Numbered from the stretch's first letter, positions 1-12,160 are shown. The stretch: DNA of 64,000 bases from Melampsora larici-populina 98AG31 (GCF_000204055.1 NW_006768789.1:884332-948331), one strand, 5' to 3'. Notes: generated by a model not told the origin, from the letters alone. Numbers and translations: made by a program.

Positions 1-58
1 TTTTCCAAAACCGAAACCGCCATCAGAGTGATTACTGATTCGTCATTTGGTCTTACAG

Positions 59-505
59 GACCAATGGGCTTTATCACTGTCAAAGTTATCAAAATTGAAA
101 GTTTTTAGATGGAATTGTATTCCATATCTTTCACCTGACACATACCAACTCAAAATAGCCATGAGATCTCAAGCTGTTGTCCTCGCCAATGCGCTTCAAT
201 CACTAGAAATCATAGGATTTGTAGATCGTGAAGAATTTTTAAATATTCAAAGGAACAATGGTCAATTAGTTTCAATAAGATGGACCTCAACATCTCAATC
301 ACCTGAAAACTTTCCGGTTTCAGATCGTGATTTAGGATTAATCAAAGACGGTAATCATCCTCGTTCTTCATCAGATAGACCTTCTGATCCATTCTTAGCT
401 CCTCCTGGATTTTTACCTCAAAATCTAAATTTCACTGCTCGTTGTCTTTCTCCTTCTGGTTCAGTGACTAAAGAGAATATCTTTGAATCGAGTTCTGAAT
501 TTTGA
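59..505 (+). CDS. 3' exon of an F-box/LRR-like protein (partial)
   Basis: This is the last exon of a gene that begins left of the window. A good acceptor (tcttacag, 51-58) leads into an open frame that starts DQWALSLSKL and stops at TGA 503-505, about 148 residues. The first half alternates Leu-rich strands and helices (SKLKVFRWNCIPYLS, ANALQSLEIIGFV), as in the C-terminal leucine-rich part of fungal F-box proteins; a better preserved member lies at 54602-56024. The second half is Ser/Pro-rich and probably disordered. No catalytic motif is visible. The family call rests on pattern alone and could be wrong. Confidence 0.5.
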   Translation, partial: DQWALSLSKLSKLKVFRWNCIPYLSPDTYQLKIAMRSQAVVLANALQSLEIIGFVDREEFLNIQRNNGQLVSIRWTSTSQSPENFPVSDRDLGLIKDGNHPRSSSDRPSDPFLAPPGFLPQNLNFTARCLSPSGSVTKENIFESSSEF

Positions 506-848
506 AAGACAGAATATATACGTTTTTAAAATCATATCACTCCTTTCACATAAAATAAATACATGGTTTTTATTTTGATTCTTTGAATGGCTTTCACACT
601 ACTATTAAGAATGGTTGAACTTTGACTTTTTCTGTTTTGTTATTGCTGATATATTATTTGATCTGCATGTGTATGTGTTTGAAGGGTGAAAGGTTCATTC
701 ATGTTGGTCTGGTTGTATAGAATAATAATAAACTGATAGAATGAGGAAATCAAAACAAGTTTGTATTCAGATCTGTGAATTTTTGGAAAATTGTAAGGCT
801 GCAGGAGAGGGCTTTATTGAAAAAGAGGCTTTATGCTTGTAGTAATCA
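506..848. other. 3' flank of the F-box-like gene
   Basis: AT-rich sequence between the stop codon and the left target duplication of the DUF6589/RecQ transposon. It holds the presumed 3' UTR and no supported ORF. Confidence 0.6.
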
Positions 849-857
849 AGAACACCT
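849..857. repeat. Left target-site duplication, DUF6589/RecQ element
   Basis: agaacacct here is repeated exactly at 7340-7348, directly outside the inverted repeats. The duplication is 8 bp (gaacacct) or 9 bp, because the first base is ambiguous. Confidence 0.85.
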
Positions 858-930
858 CTAGCTTAACACAAGCCCACCAACCGCAGAGACGTCCCCCGGA
901 GCCTGCGGAGGGGGGCTTGCGACTTAAACG
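858..930 (+). repeat. Left terminal inverted repeat, DUF6589/RecQ element
   Basis: Pairs with 7266-7339. Identical stretches include gtcccccggagc, tgcggagg and gacttaaacg, with scattered mismatches and small gaps. Confidence 0.85.
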
Positions 931-1319
931 GAATGCCCGCTTGATAGGAATTTGGTTTTGGCAGGGACTATCTTTGCACGCCAAATCCACCACATCACAC
1001 AAACCAGAGCCATGAGGTACCCTTATGAAATATGACGGGCAATTTTTTCTCGTTCTTTTGGCGTGTTCAGATTCCTCTGAACTGCTCCAGAACCCAACAA
1101 TTAAGCGGATTCATTATTTCATAATTTGCTTTATTTACACACAAAGCTGCTGCGACCACATCCAACATGTGTAATACACATTCATTTGGATTAAACCAGT
1201 TAAAATTTCTCTCTGATAAGTGGTAGTTTTGATATCAATGATCAATCGTGACAACTTCATTCCAAATCATTCTAATCTCGCGTCTTTCCAGCCTACCTGC
1301 CTGATAATATCTGGAACCA

Positions 1320-4211
1320 ATGGAAAGCAACAGTGACGACGACACCGACTTCATCTTGGATCCTTCTCTTGACACTCTAGAAGCATCAACACCCGAAAAG
1401 CGCGTCGAAACGGTTGAAAGAATCTGTCAATACATCAACAAGCAGAACACTAGCGCAAAGGCATTTATACTATCTTATCTACGATCCACGAACGAAAATA
1501 TTGTTCAACGGAGAAAACAGTGGGCATCGGTGAAGAAAGGATGGCGTACTACGGAGGAATTACTGGATGAAATTGAAAAGCTAGTGACTGAAAAGCCCAA
1601 ATGTAAATTGAAATGGGATGATTGGATATTAAGAAAAGTAAGTCCAACAATGCATCTGTGATTCAATATGAGGCAGATCTCTGAAAGTTACCTTGCAGGC
1701 GAAGAGTATTGTAGCATCTCAGTCCCCTCCTGCGCGGAAACTGTATATCAACACCAACAAGCTTGACCCCGACTTTTTTACACACGACGCAGAAGTACAA
1801 AGAGAGAGAGACGTAATTGAAGGAATGAATTTCTTACATGAGTTGATAACTTTCAAATTACAACATGAACTTGGTCTTTGGTCAAACACCTCAGCTTCAG
1901 ATTCTGACACTGCTTCTGATTCGGATTCTTCTAATGTGGATTCGGAACCTCCTCAAAATTATGTGTACCATAAATCTAAGAGTTGAATTGAAAATGCAAA
2001 GACCAGATTGAAGACGGTAAGGTTTAACACTTCCATTTTCGATCGTGTTTTCCAATCAAACTGATATGTTTGTACCCGGATAGATTGCATCAACTGTCGT
2101 TCAAATGATCTCTTATGCATGCAACCGCCGGTGCAACGGTCTTCAAGTCGAAAATGCTCTCACGTTGCTTGCGTGCGGGGTTACTGAGCGAGTGAACCAA
2201 TACCTGCACCAAATCGGCGTGAGTGCTTGTCGAAAAACAGCACTACGTGGTCTATTGGTCTTGTCCAAGGAAAAAGCGATCATAATCAAGGACAAAGTGA
2301 AAGATGCTGTGGCCTTTGGATTTGTTTTGTGTATCGATAATATTGATATGGTCGAACGTGTACATAGTCGAAGGATAGATGCAACTAGTAAAACCTATCA
2401 TGGTACATGGGGTTACATCCACTTTTTGAAAGATACTCTATTAGCTGGTATGAGACCTGAAGAATGTACAATATCAGCTTTCCAAGCCGCACTACAAGAC
2501 GACTCTAAAAAGGCCATTGACTCGGGCGATTTACTTCCAGACAAGGAGGAGCAAGAGAGATGGGAGTCAACTTTGAAGAACCAAGTAGCGAGAGTTCTAT
2601 TACGCTACATGAAGACCCCAACTAAGTATAAGGCACTCAAGTTATTAAACCTGTCACCAATTGACCAGATCAAGCCCGAAAAACCTGATATCGAGATGCT
2701 GAAACTCATGGACTCTTCTGACAACGGTTTGGATGGAATATCATCACTCTATAATGAGCTTATTCAACAGACCGGGCTCTCACCTGAAAAGTTTTCCAGC
2801 AGACTGCAAATGCTGGAAGGCGATCTTGGAACTTGTCTCAATTTCCTGGGCTTAGAAAGCCAAAGGATCCCATCGAAGTTTGGTGATGAAGGCCTCTCGC
2901 ATCTCATAATGGTTCCAGGCGCTGGTCACACTCTGTGGAACATTTCTCAAGCAATACTATTGCATCACTGGGGAAATCCCTGACAAGACAGATTTAGGTG
3001 CTTGGCGGACTGCGGTAGAGTTAGGGGGCGCAAAAGAAAGGCCGACAGCAAAGAAAGACTTCACTTCAATGATTCGTATGATCAAACAGATACACGAGGC
3101 TACCCTCACTTTTTGTATATTGTAAGTTAGTCTACTTACGATATACAAAAATCTGTATAAAGTCTTACTAACTCAGTCATTTCTTTTTTTGTTCAGTGAG
3201 GTACTCGGTTTAAGCGCAAGTGCAGTTCAAGAACCGATTGACATGACAGTTGAGCATTTCGAGGCCACTGTGGAGCAAGTCTTTGTCGGGTATCTTTCAG
3301 GAAAGGTCCTGAAGGAGGCACGTAAGAACCAAGATGAAAAAAAGCAACAATTCCTTCTCCAACTTCGTGACTTTGCGACCATCGTTGAAGCCAATCGAGC
3401 TATGTCAGATGGTGACATTGGACGGCTACTGCTCATGTGGAAGCAATGGTCTGTGATGATTCAAGGCATCAAGGGCCTTACACATTACTCGAGATATCTT
3501 CCACGTCTGATCCGGCTTCTCACCGAAGTCTTACCCAAATCGCTTTCTCACATCATTCTTCATTCTCTATTGATCTCTCCAACTGGCCGACCCGGTCATT
3601 TTGTTGCAAAAGATTTCTTTCTGGAGGTGAAGAACTATTGGCTTAAGTACTTTTATAACCACGCAGTACGTCTTTCACTTGTAACATCTAGCGATTTACT
3701 GAAATGCGTACATTCACATCAGGGTCCTGGAACAGATCTTAAACGTTTGAAAGAGTGTTTCTCTCTCACATGTGGTTTGGTATGTAAATCAATTAACCAT
3801 TGCAATACGACAAATACTAAAGATTAACTAACAAATATGTGCGGTCAGCTTCAAGAATTAGTAGATAAATTGAAAGGTAGATCAGGTCAAAATATTGTTC
3901 GCCAGTCTCATAAGAACAAATCAACCCCTGCATCGATGATGCGCTTCCTAAACATGGCTCACAGCGAGTCAATCAGCCAGTCAAAGCCTAAGTCCAAGGT
4001 TGCCAGTGGTCCAATACCCGACATCAATCTTCTTGGTATCAAGAAGCTTCAGGATGATTATTGTAATGGCCGACTTGAGCGCTTTCACTGGCCGCTTTCA
4101 TCGAACTACACACCAAATGAAAGTGAAGATCAGGACAATGGAGAACCCGAACAACGTGATGAGTTTGAGCATCTTGACGAGGATTTTGTTAGATGGATAA
4201 GCGAAGAGTGA
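1320..4211 (+). pseudogene. DUF6589-domain protein, candidate transposase, broken
   Basis: Six exons can be joined: 1320-1637, 1699-2016, 2084-3121, 3197-3665, 3723-3779 and 3849-4211. The N-terminus is acidic (MESNSDDDTDF) with a Ser/Asp run. The core resembles the fungal DUF6589 family: RLKTIAS, the YACNRRCNGLQ block, LCIDNIDMVER, MVPGAGHTLWN, then NYWLKYFYNH and GTDLKRLKECF. Asp in CIDNID and EGDLGT could be DDE-type metal ligands of an RNase H fold; this is inference. Two breaks are visible. TGA at 1984-1986 follows HKSKS in frame, and translation resumes in the same frame to a clean donor at 2017. Near 2981 the frame slips (one extra base or two missing) between HHWGNP and DKTDLGAW. Its place inside TIRs, beside a helicase, argues for a transposition role. 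Confidence 0.75.
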
Positions 4212-6827
4212 AACTGACTCCTGGTAAGCCTGTTCTTTTGCGTCGAGTTCACTTGGTAACACTTTTTCGACTCGTAACCAATTCAGACACCTTGCATTGT
4301 ATTCTTTTTTGAGTCTAGCAGCCTCCCGATCAGCTTTCACCTGTGCTGATGATCTTCGAATTTTCTTGTTAATTGGCCTATCCGTTGCGTTCATAGTTGT
4401 TGATGTGTTAATCGCTACGGTTGCTTTCATAGTTGTTGATGTTGTAATCGCTGTGCTATTACTGGCATGCCTATTGAGCGAGATTGACTCTTGACACATT
4501 CGCTTTTCTTCTGCTGCTTTTTTTCTCTCTAATATCCTCGCTTGATTTCGTGAATAATCGAGACCAGCGTCTCGCTTTTTCCACTCATCAATATAATTGA
4601 AGACAATGTTCACTCCTCCTTTGACAATATCACCTCCCATAGCCAATTTAATGTCTTCTGGAGATTGAATTTCATCAATTGACCGGAGCATCTTCCTTGT
4701 TTGATCAAGATCGAAGTAGTCTGTGCTTTCAAAGTACCCGTGCTCTCCATATACCTCTGTGCAATGTGAATCAAAAACAGATACTAAATCCTGGGCGAGT
4801 GCTTCCAGGGCGGAGTCCAAAGGCCCGCTGTGCTTCTTTGAAGCCTTCTTGCGAGTAGTCACTTGATCTTCTTGAGTATCAATATCCTCACTTTCTCCCT
4901 CTGGACGTTTCCAAAAGCCTTCTACACTAAAAACATCACGCATGGCATCCTCATAGTTTGATTTGGTCAATCTAGGTAAATTATACACAAGCATATCCGC
5001 CGAAATCGAGTCACAATTGGAACATTGACATTTAGGGAAACCGGCAGCTTCTTCTCGAGCCTGTTCAGCTTGTACACGTGGATCATCCAATTCACAAGGT
5101 ATCACACCAATCCTGATACCTCCGATGATTCAAGATTTAGTCAATGATGAGGTGTGTCGCGCATAGCAAAAGAAGTGAAGCTTACGTATTTCCTAGTGCA
5201 AGTGCAACTCGCAGGCAAACTGGTGTGACTGAGTATGAATCCATAAGTTCATCATCAGTCATTTCTTTTTTGTTCTTCAGGTTGTCTACGCTGTTTGACC
5301 CTTTGGATCTGTTTTTTTCTACAAAGTGAATCGCTAGGCCCGGACTGTGTCCTCTGCCACACCTCCCAAAGAGCTGAGCAAGTTCAGGAAGTCCTGTACG
5401 TCCCATGACCACCACCTGCATGACTGTAGGCCAATCCTGCCCAAGACCGAGGGCGTTTGTGCACGAGATTATTGGAAATTGGTTATTTGTATACCCTTCC
5501 ACCGTCCTAATCTTTTCTTTCGGACCGGTACATGAATGATACCTGCGAATCAAGGTGCTGTCCGGATTTTCCTCGCCCTTTGGCGTTCCTCGAGCCTTGT
5601 TGACCACCCGCATAACTTCAAGTGTTGCATTTCTTGCACCTGAGTAAATGAGAGACTTCACAAGTTGATCATCCGGTGTGATGTCCTTCTTTGCGTAAAG
5701 TGTACGTAAGGGCTTTGCGAATCGGATCGATTGAGTAGTAGGTATACGAATAATTCTGATATTTGATCGGCTGAGCTCCCCTCGCACAATTTCAATATCG
5801 CCCTCTTTGATGCTCAAGCTGTTCAGGATTGCACTAAAAGGCCTTGGTGCACAGGTCGCCGACATTAACAAAATTGGGATTTTGTTCGTAGCAATCAAAC
5901 GAATAAAGAGATCGCCATAAGACAGTCGGAATTGGCCACCATCTTGTAGACGCGTAAATGCTTGGCAATGCTTTGCTTTACGACTTAGAACTAACCCCCA
6001 CCAATAGATCATATGAGCTTCGTCTATTACTTTGAGAACTAGCCGGTCTTGAAACCTTTGACTGAAGTAAATACCCTCAAAATCTTTGCTATTCAAAAAT
6101 ATCTCGGGGCCCTTTGTTGAAAAAGTAAAAATGGATATGAATCAGCCAAGAGGTTTGCACTATTTTCATCACTGTAGGAAACTACTACTCATCAGATATA
6201 CTACTGAGTACACTCCGGCTATGATGTCCTTCATCACTTTGTTGGTGAAATTATCTTTTGTGAGATTCACAGCTCTGATGTTCCACCGCTTCTTCTCCGC
6301 GACCTACAAGAAAAGCATTCTGGCTTTCAGAATTTGATACTATTACATTTGGTGAGTACATACTTCCTACTAACTTGATTGTCTCCTAAAGCATCCAATG
6401 GGTTAATCACAATTATAGTAGCTTTTGATGCCTTTGGAAATATGTCCAGAAACATCTCGGCGATGCGAGTCTTGCCATAGCCCGTACCAGCCAATACAAA
6501 CGTGTCACGCCCTCTGACCAATGCAAAAACTGCATCGACTTGCAGCTCCTTCGCGGCGCAGTTGTATCTTTTGAGGTGATTTTCTTTTATCAGCTCCCGC
6601 AGCTCGGTATCCGTGAGTGCAAGAATTCTTTCAGGAATCACTACTTTTGATTTGGTCTGCTTCGCAATTGCATTTGGAGGGGCTGGCCCCAGTGTCTCCG
6701 TTTGTCGTTGAATCTTCTTCGCGGGCTGCTGGTTCTCATTCGAGTGCGGATCATCCTTTGAGCTTCGAAGGGATCTTTTCCTTGCAGGAGAAGTGATTGT
6801 AACCTTTTTGGTGGTGAGCTGCAGCAT
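4098..6827 (-). CDS. RecQ-like superfamily 2 DNA helicase of the DUF6589 element
   Basis: ATP-dependent DNA helicase of RecQ type. Exons on minus: 6827-6375, 6303-6205, 6111-5186, 5112-4098, about 830 residues; phases agree but the second joint is uncertain because the expected YLSPE region is lost. Motifs in order: motif I LAGTGYGKT, Ia NPLDALGDNQ, II (DEAH) IDEAHMIYWWG, III LLMSATCAP, IV SLIYSGARNA, V TNALGLGQDWP and VI QLFGRCGRG. The N-terminal ~55 residues are basic and low in complexity. The C-terminal ~330 residues hold a Cys pair (PKCQCSNC), a short imperfect TSTTM repeat and a basic segment. It probably unwinds donor or target DNA during transposition of the surrounding element, but a borrowed host gene cannot be excluded. 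Confidence 0.85.
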
Positions 6828-6959
6828 GGCCAAAGATGCTGAGGACGGAACTATACAAATAGTTTGCTCTCTGAGAAGAAAACTTTTTCACTGAACCCCA
6901 ATCCAAAGCAGACAACTCTCACAGTGGCTTCTCTGTCTTCCCTCCCTAGTGTTTCTCCC

Positions 6960-7265
6960 TCTCTCTCTTCTCTTTTTTATCTGATATCTCTCCCATGACC
7001 AAAAGGTTTTGGTCACAGAGAGAGTCAATCGTTGGCGCAGTCGTGCAAACGACGGATTCAAAAGTTACATTGATCTGGATTCATTTTAAAGCTACAACTT
7101 TATATCATGATGAAATGTTGCTCGGAGTTCATATGTACAAGATAAAGGAGAACAATCTGGCTTATTCAGAATGTCCGAAATAGTGCGCGGTGGAGTGTTT
7201 AAGGGAGATGGAATCGAAAAAAACTGAAAAACTGAAATTTCGCGCTCTTATCACGCTCGAATTTG
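6960..7265. other. Subterminal region, DUF6589/RecQ element
   Basis: Lies between the helicase start and the right TIR. It begins with a pyrimidine-rich tract (about 6,930-6,985) that probably belongs to the helicase promoter. No supported gene. Confidence 0.5.
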
Positions 7266-7339
7266 CGTTTAAGTCGTAAGTCCCTCCTCCGCAAGCTCCG
7301 GGGGACGCGCGCGGTTCGAGGGATTCTTAGTTAAGTTAG
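7266..7339 (-). repeat. Right terminal inverted repeat, DUF6589/RecQ element
   Basis: Reverse complement of 858-930 with scattered mismatches. The outermost bases gttaagttag mirror ctagcttaac at the left tip. Confidence 0.85.
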
Positions 7340-7348
7340 AGAACACCT
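7340..7348. repeat. Right target-site duplication, DUF6589/RecQ element
   Basis: agaacacct, an exact direct copy of 849-857, immediately outside the right inverted repeat. Confidence 0.85.
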
Positions 7349-7540
7349 CACCTACTCCTTCTTGTGAGTGATGACTCAATCAGTGGAAACAGGTGGAAAC
7401 CTTAAAGTGGATGGAGCCCGACGGTACCGGACCTCTGTGACACCGTACACGGAACTGTTAACGGGCTTGCATTGGATTGAAAGTCAACACTGGCTATAAT
7501 AATCGGTCAACTTGACAAGTTGAAACCACTTGATTCGAAG

Positions 7541-8345
7541 ATGCCTGCTTCATCCTTCAAATTAAAAGAGGAGCCTTGTGAAGATTGGGAAGACGTCCGT
7601 ATTCCTTCCTATCTTTGATCAACGGATTCACTGATTTTAGAGCTCATCTTCAATATCCTGATCAGCTGGATTACGATATCGATCCTTCTCCACCCTCTCA
7701 CACGGCTGATGAAGAAGCTACTACTACGATATCGCAATCAACTAATACCGCAGGTTCATCCGATGCTTCTACGCGTGCTACTTCGAATTCATTACTCTGG
7801 ACCTGCGCGTTAGTCCGCTCCTTAACCGACTTCAACGCTATCTTCATCCCACGATTGAATTCTTGCTTTACGATCAAATTCCGACACGATCTTCATGATG
7901 ATATTACCTGACTTCTTGCAGAAACAAGAATCCTCAATATGTGATCATACCTTCTAACTCATCGGCTCCAAATCCAGTCTCAAGTCTTTCTCAGCGACCT
8001 CTGCCACAGAACGCAATTTTTGGAACACCATCCCTTACTATTTTGAAGAGATCCGGTGATTCTTCTACTGCTGCCAATCGCTCTGTATCTCCTGTGGTAC
8101 CTCCTGTAGCTGATATTAAACAAAGAGAGAAAGCATACTTGGAAGCAAGGGAAAGGATATTCAGTCAAACTCCTTCAGAGCCAGATCCACTCAAACGACC
8201 AAATCTGAAGGCCAAGCATTCCAGTGTAACGTCGTCAATAGAATCTCAATCTGATGAACAAGTCAGTGTCGAACGTCAACCCAAAGGTCCTAGTGGAAGT
8301 GATGCGAAAGGGTTCAAAAACCGTACTCGAGCAGAACTTCAGTAG
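7541..8345 (+). CDS. SUZ-domain RNA-binding protein (SZRD1-like)
   Basis: Three exons (7541-7594, 7666-7808, 7922-8345) join in phase to give 206 residues. The N-terminus has the acidic EDWED signature typical of SZRD1 proteins. Exon 3 opens NKNPQYVIIP. A SUZ motif follows (LTILKRSG, then KQREKAYLEARERIF), and the C-terminus GPSGSDAKGFKNRTR matches the SUZ-C motif. SUZ domains bind RNA; the animal homologue is a small cytoplasmic protein of poorly defined role. The ATG at 7541 is the only one that puts the acidic motif at the N-terminus. Exon 1 is short and its donor (gtccgt) is weak, so the first joint is the least certain part. It starts about 190 bp beyond the transposon, which may have inserted in its promoter region. 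Confidence 0.8.
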
Positions 8346-11300
8346 AAAGACCTTTCAGTTTTGCAGGTGTCCTACACAATCTCTCTGATGTTGTAAACAG
8401 AAAATTGTACTTTACCATAAACCAAATCATTTTTCAATGTGTTGGTGATCTAGATTGTAGAACAATTGAATGATATGTCCGTACTAGGCAATCAAGAGCT
8501 TTGATCACGAAAATTGACGGCAGTATCCGTGTCTCGAAGGTCCAATACTGCACAAGTGTGTTTGCTTCTGTGACATATTATCTGTTGACTGTCATTTCGA
8601 TCTGGTTGCTATTCTCCATAAATGTTGTCTTACGTTTATACAGTCAGTAATTGACTCTGATTTTCTTGTGGTGTTGTTTTTATGCGTTCTTTTCGACGTG
8701 TAAAGAAGAATGTTTCAGATCGAGACTGCACAGTTGACAGAAAATACAAATCAATAAAGTTGATTGAACTTGTCTGAAATAACAAGAAGAATGGTAGCCC
8801 TTTGTGAAGGATTTTCTGTGAATTCTAGCGCTTGCAACACAGTCAAGATAGGCCTGCAGTGCCATTGTAGATCTGTAAAGGCGCAAGTATTAACAAATTG
8901 AACCTCAGACTACAAGAATTTTCTGGACATTGTATCTGATTCTTCAAATTAATGGGGCCTCTATATACTTGAAGCTGAATGTTTAAATCAAATTTGACAT
9001 TTGCTTCACCCTACCGAGGTGGACTTGCTACATTCCAATTAAACAGCCGTTCAATTGATCAATTCACCATGTTGCAAGGGCAGGGGGATGTCTTCCATGA
9101 CATCTGACCATAAAACCTACAAAAAAAATTCAAGACCTTGAAGCTCATCATCAGATAAAAAGTAAAATGTGGTTTGAGTTGAACCCTGACAAAAAATCAT
9201 CACCGTCATAACTTGAGATCCCCTAAACAAAACAAAAGATCCTGTCTGATTTAGTTATACTAATTTGTATACAAAGAGATTTAAAATGAAAGCTGGAGGT
9301 TGACTTGACTGCAAATTTTTGTCTTCAATGTTTTTTTGCCCAAATACTATTGGAGCTGGAATCACCACAGCTGCTAAACCAATTGTTTGACTGTAGAATG
9401 CAACTGGTGAAATCATTCTTATCAAAAAGTACCACAATCCACCAATAATGGATTCTGTCCACACGTATCTCTTTCTGTGGGTACTTATGTCAGCATGCAC
9501 AGTCTTGCAGTAGACTTTGAGCCAGCTATAATTGTAAATGAGAAATTAACTTCTGCTTTTCCTTGAGATAAATAATCATAAAATCTATTGAATTCCAGAC
9601 AGATATAATAGTCTTTGAATCATATTGAGAAGATTTCATGTCTGTGTCACGAACTTTTCATGACACTGTATTTTTACTTGATGGCAACTTCTACAACACT
9701 ATTCCCCTAAGCTACTCAAGTCTGCCAAGACTCTGCCAACTGATATAAGTACCCACAGATCACCATGCCCATGTGGTGTTTGCTTGTCAACAAGCGCACA
9801 CAAGTTGCCTTTGTACCTCAAAGGCAGTCCGTATGCACTTGTTGTCAGGCAAATGCCACAAGGACACAGTGGATAGAGACATATATGGATGTGATGCAGT
9901 ATTGGTAGAATGTGGCACATAGTCAGGAAGAATGATTTCACATGTTACAGTCTGACTTTAAACAATGACTCAAAAGTTTGCTGAGTTGCTTGATTTTGTT
10001 GACTTACAAGAAGGATATATGTGATTCCTTGTAGATACCTGATGGGTTCACCTAGGATGGGGCCAAAAATTTGGACAATTTTCTATATAACACTGAAGGG
10101 GAACATCAGAATTTGATCATGGTTATAACAGAATGATGTTGAGAAGAGACACTTCAAGATGTGATGGAATGTTTTATCTTCACTCCAGAAACATCCAAGG
10201 GTAATAAGAGGGGTATTTTACCTTTGATCCACATAAATCTTGGTGGCTTGAGACAAAGTTGAGAGAAAATTCTAGATAGAAAGGGGGATTGCAGCCATAG
10301 TGATGGAAAGAAAAATATTTGGTAAGCAAATTGATATATCTTGGAAGGAATCTCTGTTGCAAATGAAATGCAGAGGAGGAATCCATGGTAAGTACAAAAG
10401 AATCTGAACCGGATAAATCAAAAGGCACTGAGAAAGAAAAAAACTTTTTATGCTTTTTGGACCATTGTTTGATATGTTGTCTGCCACAAGCTGATTCTTG
10501 TGAAGGTATACATGAGTTTACAATGGTGACACTGATGAAGTCATACCCAAGACATGTCCCAAGGAAAAGCCAGATGAGGATTTTGTGACACATAGGGTCT
10601 TTTTGGATCTAGATTTCTTTGCATGCTTCAAATTTCCCTGTTATATTTCTTCATCCACTGCCTTTTCAAACTGATCCATGTTGGGGGATCCCAAAAGCCA
10701 TTGCATACATAATAATCATCTTGTATCACTCTGAATCTGGGAGCAGAACCTTATTTTGAGGGATATGCTCTGAACTGACTCAATTCTTTATCATCAACTT
10801 TGTCTTTTGCACAGTTCTCTTCACTTCAATTATATTTGTCTCTTTGTGTATTTGGTTGAGACAAATATGTTTCTGAGATCTTTGGATCAAGTCAACTCAA
10901 AGATTTTTACCAGAATACACTGTGTGCCTCAATCAAAATCCCCTCAATTGAAGTACATCAAAATTATTGTTGCTCATTCCAGTAAGGACCATATAGCAAT
11001 TGTGACCTCTGCAAGGGTACATATGCGGCTGTGCAGAGAGGGATTTGTTAAGCTGAAAACTGTCAACAGCAAACCTATTTGATATGCCAGGTTACCAAAG
11101 AGTTGGACATTGCTAACATGCTCATCAATATATTTTGATTTGACATGGTACTTGGTATCTGATTAATGATATGCTGATAAACATCTATTTGAATCTTAGA
11201 GAGGATAGTCTTGAATGTAGTACAAAAAAAGGATTTTTTTATTTGTGATTTATTTTTCAAACCTCAATAATTCAGTCAGTTTACACCATAAAGGTTAATG

Positions 11301-11460
11301 AATTATATATTCTTGGTTTTAATTTACAGGAGTAGATTTGTGCAGGTTTATGATTCCATACGACCTCATCTCAATTTTGGTGGTATCTCAATAAATTCTC
11401 AATAAATGAGTGATATCCATTTGATATCCAATTCAAAACCAATTCAAAACATTCTCAAGT
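8346..11460. other. AT-rich intergenic region, probable transposon debris
   Basis: About 3.1 kb without a gene I can support. Short ORFs occur on both strands (for example minus 9500-9255 and 9941-9699) but show no recognisable domain, start context or splice structure. The many stops and uneven composition suggest old mobile DNA. Confidence 0.5.
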
Positions 11461-11479
11461 TGCCGGGAGGCACTGGCCT

Positions 11480-12160
11480 GCCAGTGACTTGTTTTGGGGG
11501 CTTTTAATCTAGGCCTGAGTTCCATTGTGAGTTGACATTTTGGACAAGGCTGATTACATGGCCTAAGGCAGCCTCAAGTTTCTTGAGAAATGACTGTAAG
11601 TGCTGAGGCAACTTGTAGATCCAAGGAATCAGCTTGCGGAGTTGAGTGACCTCCAAGGTTTGAATAGGTTCAAGGAGAAAAGGGAGATTCCAGTATAGAA
11701 CTTGGCCATCTTCATCATGTCTTCTAGAAAGACTTTTGAGTTTGTCTCAAGCAATGAGGTTTATAACATGTGCAACACACATCTAAGGAGATTTTTCATC
11801 TTGCTTGAAGTTTGGACAGACCTCTTCAATAGCATTAGACATTGTACCATTTGAGCTGGTGTTATTGGCAACAACACAGAAGACATCATTGAGTAGGCCA
11901 TACTCTTGAAGGACCAGAATGAGATGATCATCTTGATACGAGTTTGTTTGCCATCCTTGAGACAAAGTATGACCTCTTGTAGTTGGAAGATTTCATCAAT
12001 CCAGTGAGCTGTGGCCACTAGGACATATCTTTGAATTGAGGATGTTCAAGTGTCAGAGGTGATGTTAGCTGTAGCTTTCTTTCATAAAACATCCTTCATC
12101 ATTGCCTTCATATCACCAAAAGACTTTTGTACAGCATCTTCAAGAGCATCAGAGCCAACT
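11480..12160 (-). pseudogene. Decayed hAT-family transposase
   Basis: Read on minus from right to left in shifting frames, the region keeps hAT hallmarks. ITSDT-stop-TSS followed by YVLVATAHWIDEIFQLQEVIL corresponds to the first catalytic Asp region and the HWID block. VFCVVANNTSSNGTM is the second Asp region (usually DNASNN, here ANNTSSN, so the Asp is lost). After another stop come CVAHVINLIA (the conserved H-NL block) and LRKLIPWIYKLPQHLQ. At least two stops and frame changes make it non-functional. I found no convincing TIRs or 8 bp duplication around it. Confidence 0.75.

Larger units (their letters stand above)
858..7339. mobile_element. TIR DNA transposon carrying DUF6589 and RecQ helicase genes
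   Basis: A 6,482 bp unit bounded by imperfect inverted repeats of about 73 bp (858-930 and 7266-7339) and a direct duplication of agaacacct outside them. Matching blocks read from each end inward: ctarcttaac at the tip, aaccgc, gtcccccggagc, tgcggagg and gacttaaacg. It contains exactly two genes, DUF6589 on plus (1320-4211) and a RecQ-like SF2 helicase on minus (6827-4098), converging tail to tail and overlapping by 114 bp. The ends and target duplication show that it moved as a unit by cut-and-paste or a similar route. The plus-strand gene carries a nonsense codon and a frameshift, so this copy is probably not autonomous. Confidence 0.85.

Noticed and set aside
9255..11260. ORFs of 60-137 codons on both strands
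   Set aside because: No domain, splice structure or paralogue; several overlap in opposite directions; probably chance or old mobile DNA.
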